NCBI GenBank assembly: GCA_031549865.1
Contig: JAVBPE010000018.1
Coordinates: 37,064 to 101,063, forward strand
Length of the DNA: 64,000 bases
DNA from: JAVBPE01 sp031549865
Lineage (GTDB): Bacteria > Bacillota_I > Bacilli_A > Acholeplasmatales > Anaeroplasmataceae
Direction of reading: 5' to 3'
In this document: positions 40,136 to 50,391 of the stretch, one piece after another
Layout of the letters: every line of letters starts with the position of its first letter
How positions within the stretch are numbered: position 1 is the stretch's first letter
The notes under the pieces: model-generated
What the model saw: the letters and a program-made list of their open reading frames with translations, nothing else
Told to the model about the DNA's origin: nothing
Databases searched by the model: none
Translations under genes and position numbers: made by a program

Positions 40136-42940
40136 ATGGCTGATAATTTTGGATTAAAAATTGGTATCGAAGGCGAAAAGCAGTTTAAGTCTCAACTTGC
40201 AGATATCAATCAGACATTTAAAGTTTTAGGTTCTGAAATGAAACTCATTGAAAGTCAGTTTGAACAGCAGGACCAATCAGAACAAGCATTGACTGCCAGA
40301 AATGAAGTCTTGCAAAAATCAATTGAAGCTCAAAAAAGCAAAGTTGAAACATTACGCTCAGCACTTAAAAACGCATCTGACTCCTTTGGCGAAACAGATA
40401 AAAGAACAAAGAACTGGCAAACTCAATTAAACAATGCGCAGGCCGAGTTAAATAAAATGGAAAAAGGTTTGCGTAAAAACAATGACGCACTAGGAGACAG
40501 CAAAAAGAATTTTGAAGATGCTGAAGATAGTGCAGATGACTTTGGTGATGGAGTTGAAAATGCTGGCGATCAAATTGAGGATGCCGGTGATGATGCAAAA
40601 GAATCGTCTTCTAAATTTGAAGGATTAGGTAATGTATGTAAGGCTGTAGGAGTTGCTATGGTTGCGGCCTTTGCTGCTGTGAGCGCTGCGGCAATAGCAG
40701 CAGGTAAAGCGCTGATTACTATGACAAAAGAAGGTGCGGCTTATGCTGATGATGTTCTGACAGCTAGTACTGTCACAGGTATTGCAACTGACAAACTTCA
40801 AGAATACATGTACGCAGCAGAACTTGTTGATGTTTCAGTAGATACACTAACAGGTTCTATGACAAAGAATATCAACTCAATGAGAAGTGCTATTGATGGC
40901 AGTTCAACGTTTATTGATGCTTATGAGAAGCTTGGTGTTGTTATAACCGATACAGAAGGTAACTTCAGACATAGCGATATTGTTTACTGGGAACTTATTG
41001 ATGCGTTAGGAAAAATTGAAAACTCTACTGAGCGTGATGCACTTGCTATGCAGCTCTTAGGAAAATCTGCTCAAGACTTAAATCCACTAATCACTGCTGG
41101 ATCTGAAAGAATGAGCGAACTAGCAGAACAAGCTCATAGGGCTGGATATGTAGTCTCAGAAGATATGTTAAATGCTTATGGCGCATTTGATGACCAATTG
41201 CAATATCTAAACAATGGTTGTGTAGCAGCCAAAAATGCTTTGGGTGGTATTTTACTTCCAATACTAACAGAACTTGCTGGTGATGGCGTGTCTCTGTTGG
41301 GGCAATTTACTAATGGAATTAAGGATGCAAATGGAGATGTCTCCAAAATCGGAGATGTGTTTTCAACTACTTTAAAAAGTGTTTTAGATATCGTTATGAA
41401 GAAAGTTCCGATGCTACTCGAATTGATGGCATCAATTGTAACTTCCTTAGGTACGGCTATCATTGATAATCTTGATGTGCTAATTGATTCAGCCTCAGAG
41501 ATAATTTTTACAATCCTAAAAGCACTTACTGCAGGGCTGCCCAAGATAGCAAAAGGTGCAGTGAAATTAGTGTTAACTTTGGTAAAAGGAATATTATATA
41601 ATCTGCCTCAAATTTTAAGTGCAGCAATAGAAGTAATAGCCACTCTTGCAACAGGCATAGCAGAGGCGATACCAGAACTTATTCCAGTAATTATTGATGT
41701 AATGATTGAGCTATGCCAAACTCTGATAGATAATTTACCAATGCTATTAGATGCAGCATTTACGCTTATTGAAGGACTCTCAGCGGGTATTCTAAAAGCT
41801 ATTCCTGTTTTAGTGGCAGCCCTGCCACAGCTAATAAAAACCATTATCAATTTTATTGTTTCGTCAATACCACAGATAATCAATGCTGCACTGCAATTAG
41901 TAAAAGGTTTAGCAACTGGAATCATAAGCGCTATTCCGGATTTAATAGCAGTACTGCCTGATCTTATCATGGCGATTATTAATTTTATACTCTCGGCAAT
42001 ACCGCAGATTATCAGTGTTGGAATTGAGCTAATAACATCAATAGTTAAAGAATTACCGACTATTATTTCAACAATAGTGACTGCAATACCATTAATTATA
42101 AACGGACTAATTACCGCTTTGTTTGATGCGTTTCCGTTATTGATCCAAGCAGGAATTGATTTATTTATCTGCATCATTGAGGCGCTGCCAACAATCATTT
42201 TGACAATAGTAAATGCAATACCGCAAATTATAACATCTATAATCAATGCCTTCACTGGAAATATTGACACTTTTATTCAAATGGGAATTACGCTTTTTAC
42301 AGCAATCATCTCCAATTTACCACAAATCATTAAAGGGATTGTTTCTAACATTCCTCAGATTATAAGTAGCATTATCAGTGCATTTGGTTCATTGACATCA
42401 AGCATGGGTGAAGTTGGTAAGAACCTTGTAAAAGGCTTGTGGGATGGAATTCAAACGTTGAAGGATTGGTTATGGAATAAAGTTTCGAATTGGTGCAGTA
42501 GTTTATGGAGTGGAATAAAAAACTTCTTTGGGATACATTCTCCGTCTAAGAAGATGTCTTGGATTGGTGAAATGCTAGTAGAAGGTTTATCAGGAGGAAT
42601 TGACTCAGACGATGCAGCAATAAAATCGGCAAAAGATTTAACAAGCAATATTGAAAATATAATGGGCGATATGAATGCAAAATCGTCAATTGATGTCGTG
42701 ACTGATATTGATAGCAGTAATGCAAAAAACTCTATTCAAAAAGCTATGCAAGATTTAACTATTGGTGCAAAAGCTCTATCAAGTGATTTTAATCTTGGTG
42801 CGCCAAATTGGGTTGAAAACAGCAGCTCGTCAATTGAAGTTAGCGTTCCAATTTATTTAGATGGCGAACTTATTACAAAAGCTACAAGCAGAATTCAAAG
42901 TATGAATAATGCATCATTAAAACGAGCAATGGGGGTGTAG
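40136..42940 (+). CDS. Tail tape-measure protein
   Basis: A 934-residue tape measure. The first 150 residues are coiled coil, then a short Ala-rich membrane-like segment (about 174-200). A long stretch (about 440-780) repeats hydrophobic units such as IPQIINAALQLVKGLATGI at regular spacing. The C-terminus has WDGIQTLKDWLWNKVSNW and FGIHSPSKKMSWIGE, which are hallmarks of Bacillota tape measures. It sets tail length and helps deliver DNA. AAAGGAGG favours ATG 40136 over ATG 40130. Confidence 0.93.
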   Translation: MADNFGLKIGIEGEKQFKSQLADINQTFKVLGSEMKLIESQFEQQDQSEQALTARNEVLQKSIEAQKSKVETLRSALKNASDSFGETDKRTKNWQTQLNNAQAELNKMEKGLRKNNDALGDSKKNFEDAEDSADDFGDGVENAGDQIEDAGDDAKESSSKFEGLGNVCKAVGVAMVAAFAAVSAAAIAAGKALITMTKEGAAYADDVLTASTVTGIATDKLQEYMYAAELVDVSVDTLTGSMTKNINSMRSAIDGSSTFIDAYEKLGVVITDTEGNFRHSDIVYWELIDALGKIENSTERDALAMQLLGKSAQDLNPLITAGSERMSELAEQAHRAGYVVSEDMLNAYGAFDDQLQYLNNGCVAAKNALGGILLPILTELAGDGVSLLGQFTNGIKDANGDVSKIGDVFSTTLKSVLDIVMKKVPMLLELMASIVTSLGTAIIDNLDVLIDSASEIIFTILKALTAGLPKIAKGAVKLVLTLVKGILYNLPQILSAAIEVIATLATGIAEAIPELIPVIIDVMIELCQTLIDNLPMLLDAAFTLIEGLSAGILKAIPVLVAALPQLIKTIINFIVSSIPQIINAALQLVKGLATGIISAIPDLIAVLPDLIMAIINFILSAIPQIISVGIELITSIVKELPTIISTIVTAIPLIINGLITALFDAFPLLIQAGIDLFICIIEALPTIILTIVNAIPQIITSIINAFTGNIDTFIQMGITLFTAIISNLPQIIKGIVSNIPQIISSIISAFGSLTSSMGEVGKNLVKGLWDGIQTLKDWLWNKVSNWCSSLWSGIKNFFGIHSPSKKMSWIGEMLVEGLSGGIDSDDAAIKSAKDLTSNIENIMGDMNAKSSIDVVTDIDSSNAKNSIQKAMQDLTIGAKALSSDFNLGAPNWVENSSSSIEVSVPIYLDGELITKATSRIQSMNNASLKRAMGV

Positions 42941-42943
42941 TGT

Positions 42944-44383
42944 ATGGGAATGCAGTTGTTTACTAAAAGCGGAATATATGTTTCCGTTATCGACAAAATA
43001 CTCTCTTGTTCGACAAAGATAACTTTAGCAGGCATATTTACTCTAACATTTGAAACTTTAATTAATGACGAACTTGAAACGCTATCTAATACAACCGAGT
43101 ATGTAATATTTTATGATAATGAATATTATGATGTCGTTAGCTTGCAGAGTTCACTTAGCAATGGATTATACAAGATTAAATTTTCGTGTGAACATATTTC
43201 ATATAGACTGAGTAGTATTTCCAAAACAGAGTTTACGGCAATCGGAACACCTAAACAAATATTAACGACTATACTTGCAAATACAGGTTTTTATGCAGGT
43301 AATTGCGACATAACAGTAGATCAAACTATTTCGATCAAGCAAGAAAGTACGGTTAGAAGTATCATTTTTAATTTTGCAGATAGTCTTGATTGTGATGTTG
43401 AATTCAAAGAATATTATGTCAACTTGTACCAACACAAAGGAAGCAAGAAGCCAATCGAAATAATAGATAAAAATGTTGTTTCAATAAGCAAGTTAGTCAA
43501 AAGTTCGGTTGCAGCACCTACTTACTCGATTACAATTAGACCAAATGTAAGTCTTACTGTTGGAGACGAATTGCATCTGAAATTTACTAAACTAGGGATT
43601 GACGAAAATGTCAGACTTATTGGAATTAGTAGAAAACCATTTACAAGTAGAGATTATGATTTGGAAGTTGGAGTGCAGCAAGAAACCTTAGAGGCGGATT
43701 TGGTTTCAATCAAAACCGAGGCTGTTGCAAAAGACAAAACGTATTATGGAGTAAAAATATCAGCCGATAATGGACTTACAGTAGTAAGAGAAGATAAAAA
43801 AGCTAAAGTTATAATGAATGCTGACGAATTTAGGATGCAGTCACTTGGTGACGAAGGAATACTTGTAGACAAACTTTTCTTTGATCCTATAACTGGCGAG
43901 TACACATTCTCCGGTTCTGTATCTGTAATGGGTGGAAGTATAAATATTAACAATCATTTTATCGTGGATGCAAACGGTAATGCTTATTTGTCAGGCGATT
44001 CAACCATATATGGTGGAAAATATTATGCTGGACAAGCCGGTTCTAGTGAAGGCTATTCAGAAATGACGTCTGGTGGTTTTGAAATATTCAACAGTTCAAA
44101 CGATCTTAAACTAAAATTAGGTTTCACCACTGATGGCGAGGATTTCCCGTATATACAATTAGGTTCGGGAAGTGGCAAGTTTACAGACTTCGGATTAGTA
44201 AAAAAGTTTATGGATGGACTTTGGATTGGAAACTCTGAGCCTTCCGACGAAAGCGGAACTTTTACTGCAATGAAAGGATATAACGGTATCTTTTTTAGGT
44301 TCAGTGATAACACCGCATACGTTGTTAAGGATACCGAAATGAAAAACATTTATACAGGTGCAGCGATTGCAAAATTTGGATAG
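42944..44383 (+). CDS. Tail-associated baseplate protein (Tal/tail-spike-like)
   Basis: A 479-residue protein directly after the tape measure. The first 250 residues have the layout of a baseplate hub (DKILSCSTKITLAGIFTLTF, then YDVVSLQSSLSNGLYKIKFS), the middle a beta section with NADEFRMQSLGDEG, and the C-terminal part is repetitive and beta-rich with SVMGGSININNHFIVDANGN, like tail-spike stems. I do not see a separate distal tail (Dit) gene, which would normally precede it. A tail endopeptidase function is possible but no catalytic motif is obvious. Confidence 0.72.
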   Translation: MGMQLFTKSGIYVSVIDKILSCSTKITLAGIFTLTFETLINDELETLSNTTEYVIFYDNEYYDVVSLQSSLSNGLYKIKFSCEHISYRLSSISKTEFTAIGTPKQILTTILANTGFYAGNCDITVDQTISIKQESTVRSIIFNFADSLDCDVEFKEYYVNLYQHKGSKKPIEIIDKNVVSISKLVKSSVAAPTYSITIRPNVSLTVGDELHLKFTKLGIDENVRLIGISRKPFTSRDYDLEVGVQQETLEADLVSIKTEAVAKDKTYYGVKISADNGLTVVREDKKAKVIMNADEFRMQSLGDEGILVDKLFFDPITGEYTFSGSVSVMGGSININNHFIVDANGNAYLSGDSTIYGGKYYAGQAGSSEGYSEMTSGGFEIFNSSNDLKLKLGFTTDGEDFPYIQLGSGSGKFTDFGLVKKFMDGLWIGNSEPSDESGTFTAMKGYNGIFFRFSDNTAYVVKDTEMKNIYTGAAIAKFG

Positions 44384-44395
44384 CAGGAGGTCTCT

Positions 44396-46393
44396 ATGAA
44401 AAATCTGATACTTCCTGCTAGCATTACTCCATTTGATTGGAATGAAAACGAAGATAACCAAAAGGCATATAAAGCTATTATTAGTCAAGGTTATACTGCA
44501 GAATTTAAAGTGGCAGTATGGAACTCAATAGTAGATAAGTTAAACCTAACACTAGCAAGTTTTGGACTTATTTGGGATAACAAATATACAACAATAGAAA
44601 ATGCTAAACTGTATGGCGTTTATCCAAACCTTACTGCAAAAATATTCAACTCAGTTAGATATAATATTGAAGTTCATGTACCAACAACATGGAAGTGGCA
44701 GTTTGATAAAACATTTACTGGTTATATTGGTAGAAATGATTTTGTTGGAGTTAGCACAACTAACGAACCAGATACTGTTTATGGTACTTATGTAGAAGAA
44801 CTTGTTAGAAAACTAAATCTTTTAATAGCTATATTAAAAAATGATGCGCCATTGATAAATCAGCAGGTGCGAGAAAATCTGTCACTTGATACTTCAAGAA
44901 TGATACTAGATAGTTTTAGCTCTAGGCCGCTTCAAATAAAATACAAATCCTGTTTTTCGGATATTAGTCAAATAGAATTTACAGAGCCTAAAAAGCTAGT
45001 AGCAAAGGATGCTATAAAAGTAAAAGAAACTGGAAAGCTTACAGCTAAATATGCGGACGATTTAATGCGTAGTAAAGTAAATTCATTTACAGCATACCTT
45101 GCCGAAATAACACTAGAAGAATTATATAAGAATTTATACTCTTACGTATTTTCAAAGCAAAATGCAACTGCAAGGCTAAGAGTTAATGAAAACATAAGTA
45201 GGTTAAATGCATTGTTGATAAATGTACAAGTCGCAGATGGTAGGTTATCTTTTGCCGATGTAGTTGACTTCTATACTAATGCAATTAATTTCAGCTTTGA
45301 AATTGCCGAATTAGAGAATGTTCCTACGATGCTGACTTCGATAAATTATTTAAGTGAAACAGATTCGAAGGCTTTAGTAGAGCTATGTTTGAGAGAACTA
45401 ATTGATGTAAATGTAATAAGTCAAAGCAGAGAGAGTGGTCATCTTGAAATCTATGCAGGATCTGAATTGTACTCAAGTATAATGTCAATATTGCGACAAA
45501 TTAAAAGTAGCATGAATGCAGCTAGAGCAGGACGATTAGCATCAAGAATTGAAGCGCTACTTACAATCATTAATCCTAGAATGTATGCAAGACAGGCTGG
45601 AATAATACCGATAGCAAACGTTCCAAGCGAAATGATATTAAATAATGAGTTGTTGCAATTTGAGAGTTTAATTATTGGCAATGAAAACATTGATCACTTG
45701 AATGCGATCGAAGCAAGTTCAAATATAAAAAAGTCATTTCCTATCGACAACATAATGTTAAATCACGAACAAAATGGCAATGCAATACTAGAAAAGAAAT
45801 TAATAAGACAAATTGCTACTCAGCATAGAATTTATAAGACGGATAATGCAGAAGTTTTATCGGTTATGTCAAAGCATAGCACAGCAAATATAACAAATCA
45901 CTCAAATGTTAGCAGTGCATGGTTAGAGGGCTACAGAAATTCTAATTCTATCTTTGTACGTGAACAATATATTCAAAAACAAATGGCAAATTTATCTTCG
46001 CTATTTTATGATGGCGAATGTTTACAGACAAACGAGTTGCTTAAAACTTGCAATAGTTCAGAACTTTCATACAGAGTACCGCTCGATTTTAGTTTGAGTC
46101 ATATAGAAACAGAAACCATTGCAGCAACTTCGGTACTAAGAATTGCAAATGATACAGCAGCAATAAATGAAGTTGCGTTTGACAATCATGTTGTTGCTAA
46201 CTTAGAAATTGTAAGATTTGAAACGATTGAAGGAACTACAAATGAATTTTCAAAGATTGTGTGCGATCTAAGTCATGATCCTAGTTCGTGGCGAAATCCT
46301 GAACAAAATGGTGATGAGTTAATGATTTATCAAGTTTATGATATAAACCAAAGTGGAAGTGTTCTAAAGTTAGATTGTGAGGAGGATTTATGA
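44396..46393 (+). CDS. Phage structural protein, probably baseplate/fibre
   Basis: A 665-residue protein with no motif I recognise. The first 150 residues include TAKIFNSVRYNIEVHVPTTW and a WQFDKTFTGYIGRNDFVGVS stretch; the rest is mostly helical with many short Asn/Ser-containing segments, and the last 60 residues are beta-rich. AGGAGG precedes the ATG, and its end overlaps the next gene by four bases (ATGA). Position between the baseplate hub and the receptor-binding genes makes a structural role in the tail tip likely. Confidence 0.6.
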   Translation: MKNLILPASITPFDWNENEDNQKAYKAIISQGYTAEFKVAVWNSIVDKLNLTLASFGLIWDNKYTTIENAKLYGVYPNLTAKIFNSVRYNIEVHVPTTWKWQFDKTFTGYIGRNDFVGVSTTNEPDTVYGTYVEELVRKLNLLIAILKNDAPLINQQVRENLSLDTSRMILDSFSSRPLQIKYKSCFSDISQIEFTEPKKLVAKDAIKVKETGKLTAKYADDLMRSKVNSFTAYLAEITLEELYKNLYSYVFSKQNATARLRVNENISRLNALLINVQVADGRLSFADVVDFYTNAINFSFEIAELENVPTMLTSINYLSETDSKALVELCLRELIDVNVISQSRESGHLEIYAGSELYSSIMSILRQIKSSMNAARAGRLASRIEALLTIINPRMYARQAGIIPIANVPSEMILNNELLQFESLIIGNENIDHLNAIEASSNIKKSFPIDNIMLNHEQNGNAILEKKLIRQIATQHRIYKTDNAEVLSVMSKHSTANITNHSNVSSAWLEGYRNSNSIFVREQYIQKQMANLSSLFYDGECLQTNELLKTCNSSELSYRVPLDFSLSHIETETIAATSVLRIANDTAAINEVAFDNHVVANLEIVRFETIEGTTNEFSKIVCDLSHDPSSWRNPEQNGDELMIYQVYDINQSGSVLKLDCEEDL

Positions 46394-47706
46394 GAAATGC
46401 AGACATAAAATTGAAAAACAGAAAAGGCGAAGAAGTAACCTATCTTGAAGTATCAAAAGTACAGTTTGAAACACCAACTGAAGATAAGGTTACTTTTAGC
46501 TATGGTGACATGGTAAGTGGCAATATAACACTTGACTTTTCTCAAGGAAATCAAGAAGTAAGTTCAGCTGACAATGAGTTATACAATCATGTTATTATTC
46601 AAAAACCATCCACATTCATTCCAGAAAATATTGCAGAAGGAGTTGAAATTGCAGGTTTACTTGGAACATTTCAAGGTGCAGGTGAAAAGCCAAAGTTAAG
46701 GACACCAACAATAACCAGAAGTGGTGATCTTATTACTATTACAAATCCATCCACTAACGGGACATATGTCGAAAAATATTTGATTTATGTTAGTGGAATA
46801 TTAACTAAAGAACAAACAACCACTACATTTTCAGTTGCAAGTTTTGATCTTCAGGGCAATATCAATTTTGCAGTATCCTTATTTGCAAAAGGATTTGAAG
46901 AATCAGATAAAAGCACAACGATAGCAGTCATCACTTATGCAATACACTTTGTTCTAGATGAAATTGCAAGCACAAACGCAGCAAAACTTATTACTCAGAA
47001 CTTGACATTTGCAACGGTTCTTTCTGCATCGAATAACAAGTTTATACCAGAAGATATTGAAGTTACGATGGGCGGACAGGCTTGTGATTATTTATGGAAT
47101 AGTTACACAGGAGACTTATCAGTTTCAAACGTAACAGGAGATATTCAAGTGAATGCAATTGCTGACGATGTATTTCAGATAAGACGTCCAAAAATAGCGT
47201 GGAACGGGGACAATCTTAATGTTACGCCTGAACGCTACGCAAGGTTTACTAAGATATACATTAATGGAATAGAAGTCTATGAAATTGAAAGTTTCTTTGA
47301 ATACAAAATAGAAGATGTTTCTGGTTCAACATATGTTTTTAGAGAAAATAAAGATGGCTACTATGAAAGTAACAACAAAGCAAAACAAAATTCATATGCA
47401 ATGTGCAAAGTAACTTTTAGTTCGATTGGAGAAAAGGATATATATCTAAGGTGCATCAATTATGCAGAGGCTAACTATGACTTTGGGATTATCTCAAATA
47501 TAAATATGACATTGTCACTCAGCTATACCGATGATGGGACTGGATCTAATGTCTTTAAAAACTTTAAGGGTTTGAGTTCTGCTACTCCGGTATTGTTGAA
47601 AATTACAATACCTGCAGGAGTTAGTTTTATATATGTCAAATATAGAAAAGATGGCAGTGTAGATAGCTATAATGATACGTTTCAGTTCAAAATTGAGGAA
47701 GAATAG
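46390..47706 (+). CDS. Phage tail fibre/adhesin with Ig-like segments
   Basis: A 438-residue, almost entirely beta-strand protein. It contains several Ig/Fn3-like stretches (RTPTITRSGDLITITNPSTN, FTKIYINGIEVYEIESFFEY) typical of accessory tail-fibre domains that hold onto the cell surface. It begins in the stop of the preceding gene and is followed by the lectin-fold gene after 11 nt. Exact family not recognised. Confidence 0.6.
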   Translation: MRNADIKLKNRKGEEVTYLEVSKVQFETPTEDKVTFSYGDMVSGNITLDFSQGNQEVSSADNELYNHVIIQKPSTFIPENIAEGVEIAGLLGTFQGAGEKPKLRTPTITRSGDLITITNPSTNGTYVEKYLIYVSGILTKEQTTTTFSVASFDLQGNINFAVSLFAKGFEESDKSTTIAVITYAIHFVLDEIASTNAAKLITQNLTFATVLSASNNKFIPEDIEVTMGGQACDYLWNSYTGDLSVSNVTGDIQVNAIADDVFQIRRPKIAWNGDNLNVTPERYARFTKIYINGIEVYEIESFFEYKIEDVSGSTYVFRENKDGYYESNNKAKQNSYAMCKVTFSSIGEKDIYLRCINYAEANYDFGIISNINMTLSLSYTDDGTGSNVFKNFKGLSSATPVLLKITIPAGVSFIYVKYRKDGSVDSYNDTFQFKIEEE

Positions 47707-47717
47707 GTGGTGGGATT

Positions 47718-49127
47718 ATGGAAGAAATAAACATATTAAAATATCTAAGAAATTATGGTACTTTCGAAGTTAAAGTAAAAAGTTTTCATGAAGATTTTGA
47801 ACCATCAGATGATGTGCTTACAAGCTATACGATAAATGGTGCAACTATTGTACTTGAAGAATATTCAAAAATAAAGATAGTTAAAAACATCCAGGGCATT
47901 AATCAATTTGAGTTACTTATCGATGGAATAGTTAAAGACGTTATTGACTACGAAGATACCGAAGAATACGTGGTTGATTTAAGACTTTATGAGGATATTC
48001 CCAAAGGAAGACGAACTATAAATTTGAGGGCTATTGGCGAGGGTATAAATCAAAACCTCAGCAATAGTCTTTTTTATTATGATAATGCACCAATCTTTGG
48101 AGTGTCAGGATTTGCATCTACTGTTCCTAACCTTGCAAGAACTGACGATTCTGTCGGACTGGATTTTTCAATAAACAATCTAACTGGCGAAATTAAATCT
48201 GACTTCAATAATTCATTTCCTTGGAATGAAACAGAAATAGTTACAGAAGACACTGGAAAATTTGTAAAGTTTCCGGATATGTATTTTAGAGTAGGAACAA
48301 ATGAACTTTCTCAAATAACAGATATTGCAGTATCAGCAATCTCACATGCAGAAGGTGATTGGTATCTAGTTCCATCATTTATGTACGGCTGTTATGGGGG
48401 ATCTGTATCAAACAGCAAAATGAAAAGTATTAGTGGCGCTACAAGACAAACGTCTGCTTATAGAAGTCAACATCGAACTTATGCAGCTAATAACGGTACG
48501 GACTACTTTCAACTTGATTTATTTCACTTATCGGTCGTTGCATTTTTGTTTTGGATTGAGTTTGCAACTACGGCATCAAACACTATTATGACAGGAAGAT
48601 TCAATGGTAGCGGCACAGCCGGAGGAAACACAATTATTCCAACCGGAGGAACTGATGCTTTGAAAACACCAAGCGGCTATGAGCTAAAGTATAAGCAAAT
48701 GAGATACCACTATATCGAAGATTTTATTGGAAATGTAATGGAATACGTTGATGGTATATATTCACAGACTTATGGCAGTAAAGAATATGTCACTGCAGAT
48801 ACCAGCAAATTCGCAGATAGTACAACAGGTCATGAACAGTTAAGTTATACAAACCCACCAACGAATTATAGTTATCCAACTATAGCAACTATTGGATGGG
48901 ATAAAAACCATCCGTTTATGGTGCTGCCAACAACAACTATGAATAACAGTAATTACAATACTCTATACTGTCAAAGAGATACAGGCAGAGGAAGTAATCT
49001 GGTTTTATATACTGGGCAATGTTGGTCACATATAGAGAATGGCGGCGGAGTATATTCGTTTGGTCATGCAGCAGTAAGTACGGCCTATTCAGATATAGGC
49101 TCAAGACTATTAAAAAAAGTAAACTAA
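47718..49127 (+). CDS. Receptor-binding protein with C-type-lectin/FGE-like fold
   Basis: A 469-residue protein. The first 130 residues are a beta-rich Ig-like domain. The rest resembles the formylglycine-enzyme/C-type-lectin fold used by phage tropism proteins: FPDMYFRV and WYLVPSFMYGCY at its start, the landmark FIGNVMEYVDGIYSQ (about 342-356, compare GNVWEWVDG) and the terminal SDIGSRLLKK (compare IGFRL). The segment before the end is rich in Asn, Tyr and Ser with DTGRGSNLVLYTGQCW, the look of a variable region. It probably determines host range. Confidence 0.68.
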   Translation: MEEINILKYLRNYGTFEVKVKSFHEDFEPSDDVLTSYTINGATIVLEEYSKIKIVKNIQGINQFELLIDGIVKDVIDYEDTEEYVVDLRLYEDIPKGRRTINLRAIGEGINQNLSNSLFYYDNAPIFGVSGFASTVPNLARTDDSVGLDFSINNLTGEIKSDFNNSFPWNETEIVTEDTGKFVKFPDMYFRVGTNELSQITDIAVSAISHAEGDWYLVPSFMYGCYGGSVSNSKMKSISGATRQTSAYRSQHRTYAANNGTDYFQLDLFHLSVVAFLFWIEFATTASNTIMTGRFNGSGTAGGNTIIPTGGTDALKTPSGYELKYKQMRYHYIEDFIGNVMEYVDGIYSQTYGSKEYVTADTSKFADSTTGHEQLSYTNPPTNYSYPTIATIGWDKNHPFMVLPTTTMNNSNYNTLYCQRDTGRGSNLVLYTGQCWSHIENGGGVYSFGHAAVSTAYSDIGSRLLKKVN

Positions 49128-49151
49128 ATCATTTAAAGGAGATATTAAAAT

Positions 49152-49571
49152 ATGATTACACAAGCAACAGCAAATTCAATTCTTAACGCATTTTTCGGAA
49201 GGACTAACAGTATTACTCTTGGTGCAACCTGTTATATTGGATTGTCAACAAGCACTCCAAGTGCAACAGGTGGCAACTTCACAGAACCAAATGAATCTAC
49301 CGGTTACTCTAAGGTTTTACTCGGAAATTACAATCAATCAAACACAATGCTTATGGAAGCGGCGGTTGATGGAAGCATCTGCAATTCAAACAACATCATT
49401 TTTTTCCCAGAGGCAACTGCGGCATGGGGGACTATAACTCACTTTGGAATATTTATATCAAAAACATCAAGCGTTCCGATTATGTGGGGTGCACTTAGTT
49501 CTTCAATTTCAGTACCGTCGGGATACATTCCAATTTTTAGAGCAGGTGCATTAACTGTGTCGCTGCAATAG
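49152..49571 (+). CDS. Phage tail fibre accessory protein
   Basis: A 139-residue beta-rich protein: ITQATANSILNAFFGRTNSI, CYIGLSTSTPSATGGNFTEP, then SNNIIFFPEATAAWGTITHF and GIFISKTSSVPIMWGALSS. This set is common in Bacillota siphophages between the receptor-binding genes and the lysis module and is usually called a tail-fibre or head-decoration-like protein. AAAGGAG precedes the ATG. Function not experimentally clear to me. Confidence 0.62.
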   Translation: MITQATANSILNAFFGRTNSITLGATCYIGLSTSTPSATGGNFTEPNESTGYSKVLLGNYNQSNTMLMEAAVDGSICNSNNIIFFPEATAAWGTITHFGIFISKTSSVPIMWGALSSSISVPSGYIPIFRAGALTVSLQ

Positions 49572-49581
49572 GAGGTAGACT

Positions 49582-49728
49582 ATGGCAAAATATTTAGAAA
49601 TGACAGCAGAAGTTGAATTTGACTTATCTGCCATCTTTGGTAAGAAAACAGAAAAACCAAAGATTCCAAAAGAAGAACAGGACATAGAACCTTCAATATC
49701 GGAAGTTCAGGAGGAAAAGAAGATATGA
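49582..49728 (+). CDS. Small 48-aa phage protein
   Basis: A short gene behind AGGAGG with start MAKYLEMTAEVEFDLSAIFG and a charged Lys/Glu-rich tail. It ends with TGA overlapping the ATG of the next gene (ATGA), so it is in a translationally coupled series. Its length, position and ribosome binding site make it likely to be real. No known function. Confidence 0.6.
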   Translation: MAKYLEMTAEVEFDLSAIFGKKTEKPKIPKEEQDIEPSISEVQEEKKI

Positions 49729-49991
49729 CAATCGCACAAACAATAATTACAATAGCAGCGATAATTACAGCACTCGGAGTAATCTTCGGTGCTGTTTTTA
49801 CTTGCTACAAATGGTACTTGAAACAGGAAAAGCAGGACGAGGATATCAAAGAAATCAAGAATGAGCAATCTATTTTGACATGTGGTGTCCTTGCTTGTTT
49901 GAAAGGATTAAAAGAGCAGGGCTGTGATGGGCCTGTTACTATAGCGATAAAAGTACTAGAAGAACACATTAATAAGCAAGCTCACAAATAA
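49725..49991 (+). CDS. Small membrane protein of the lysis module (XhlA/holin-like)
   Basis: An 88-residue protein with one N-terminal membrane segment (IAQTIITIAAIITALGVIFG, about 2-24) followed by a charged amphipathic helix (KQEKQDEDIKEIKNEQ) and a cysteine-containing end. This arrangement resembles XhlA-like accessory proteins next to holins. It is directly before the LLH-type holin. It probably helps the holin during lysis, an inference from position. Confidence 0.62.
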   Translation: MTIAQTIITIAAIITALGVIFGAVFTCYKWYLKQEKQDEDIKEIKNEQSILTCGVLACLKGLKEQGCDGPVTIAIKVLEEHINKQAHK

Positions 49992-50004
49992 TGGAGGATA
50001 TACA

Positions 50005-50385
50005 ATGAACGAAATTCTTATTAACATTTTATCGGTTATAATAACTGCTGTTATATTGCCGCTGATTACATTAGCTGGAACGAATCTAATTAAACTTATT
50101 AATTCTAAGATAGAAGATGCGATTTCAGCAAAGTTGCTAACGTCGGTTACAACGATTGTCCTAAACAGCGTTCGATGCGTTTTTCAAACTTATGTTGAGA
50201 CTCTTAAGCAAGAAGGAAAGTTTGATGCACAAAGCCAAGCAGAAGCACTTAAAAAAGCTAAGGATATTGCTTTATCTCAGTTAGATAAAGAAAAGCGAGA
50301 TTTTGTTGCTACTATGTTTGGAGATTTAGACACATGGTTAAATACACAAATCGAATCTAGTATAAATATATTAAAAAATACATAA
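50005..50385 (+). CDS. Phage holin, LLH family
   Basis: A 126-residue protein with one N-terminal membrane segment (about 5-28, IITAVILPLITLAGTNLIKL) and a helical soluble part containing ALKKAKDIALSQLDKEKRDF, matching the LLH/phage_holin_6 family. It would permeabilise the membrane at the end of the lytic cycle. GGAGG precedes the ATG. It closes the late operon, followed by a terminator. No endolysin gene lies on either side, which is odd. Confidence 0.78.
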   Translation: MNEILINILSVIITAVILPLITLAGTNLIKLINSKIEDAISAKLLTSVTTIVLNSVRCVFQTYVETLKQEGKFDAQSQAEALKKAKDIALSQLDKEKRDFVATMFGDLDTWLNTQIESSINILKNT

Positions 50386-50391
50386 TCCATC

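Noticed and set aside
41608..42270. Long open frame on the minus strand inside the tape-measure gene (220 codons)
   Set aside because: It mirrors the hydrophobic repeats of the tape measure, has no ribosome binding site and no family pattern. It is a shadow of a repetitive coding region.
47718..49127. A complete diversity-generating retroelement
   Set aside because: No reverse transcriptase, accessory protein or template repeat is seen in the window; only the target-like fold is present.
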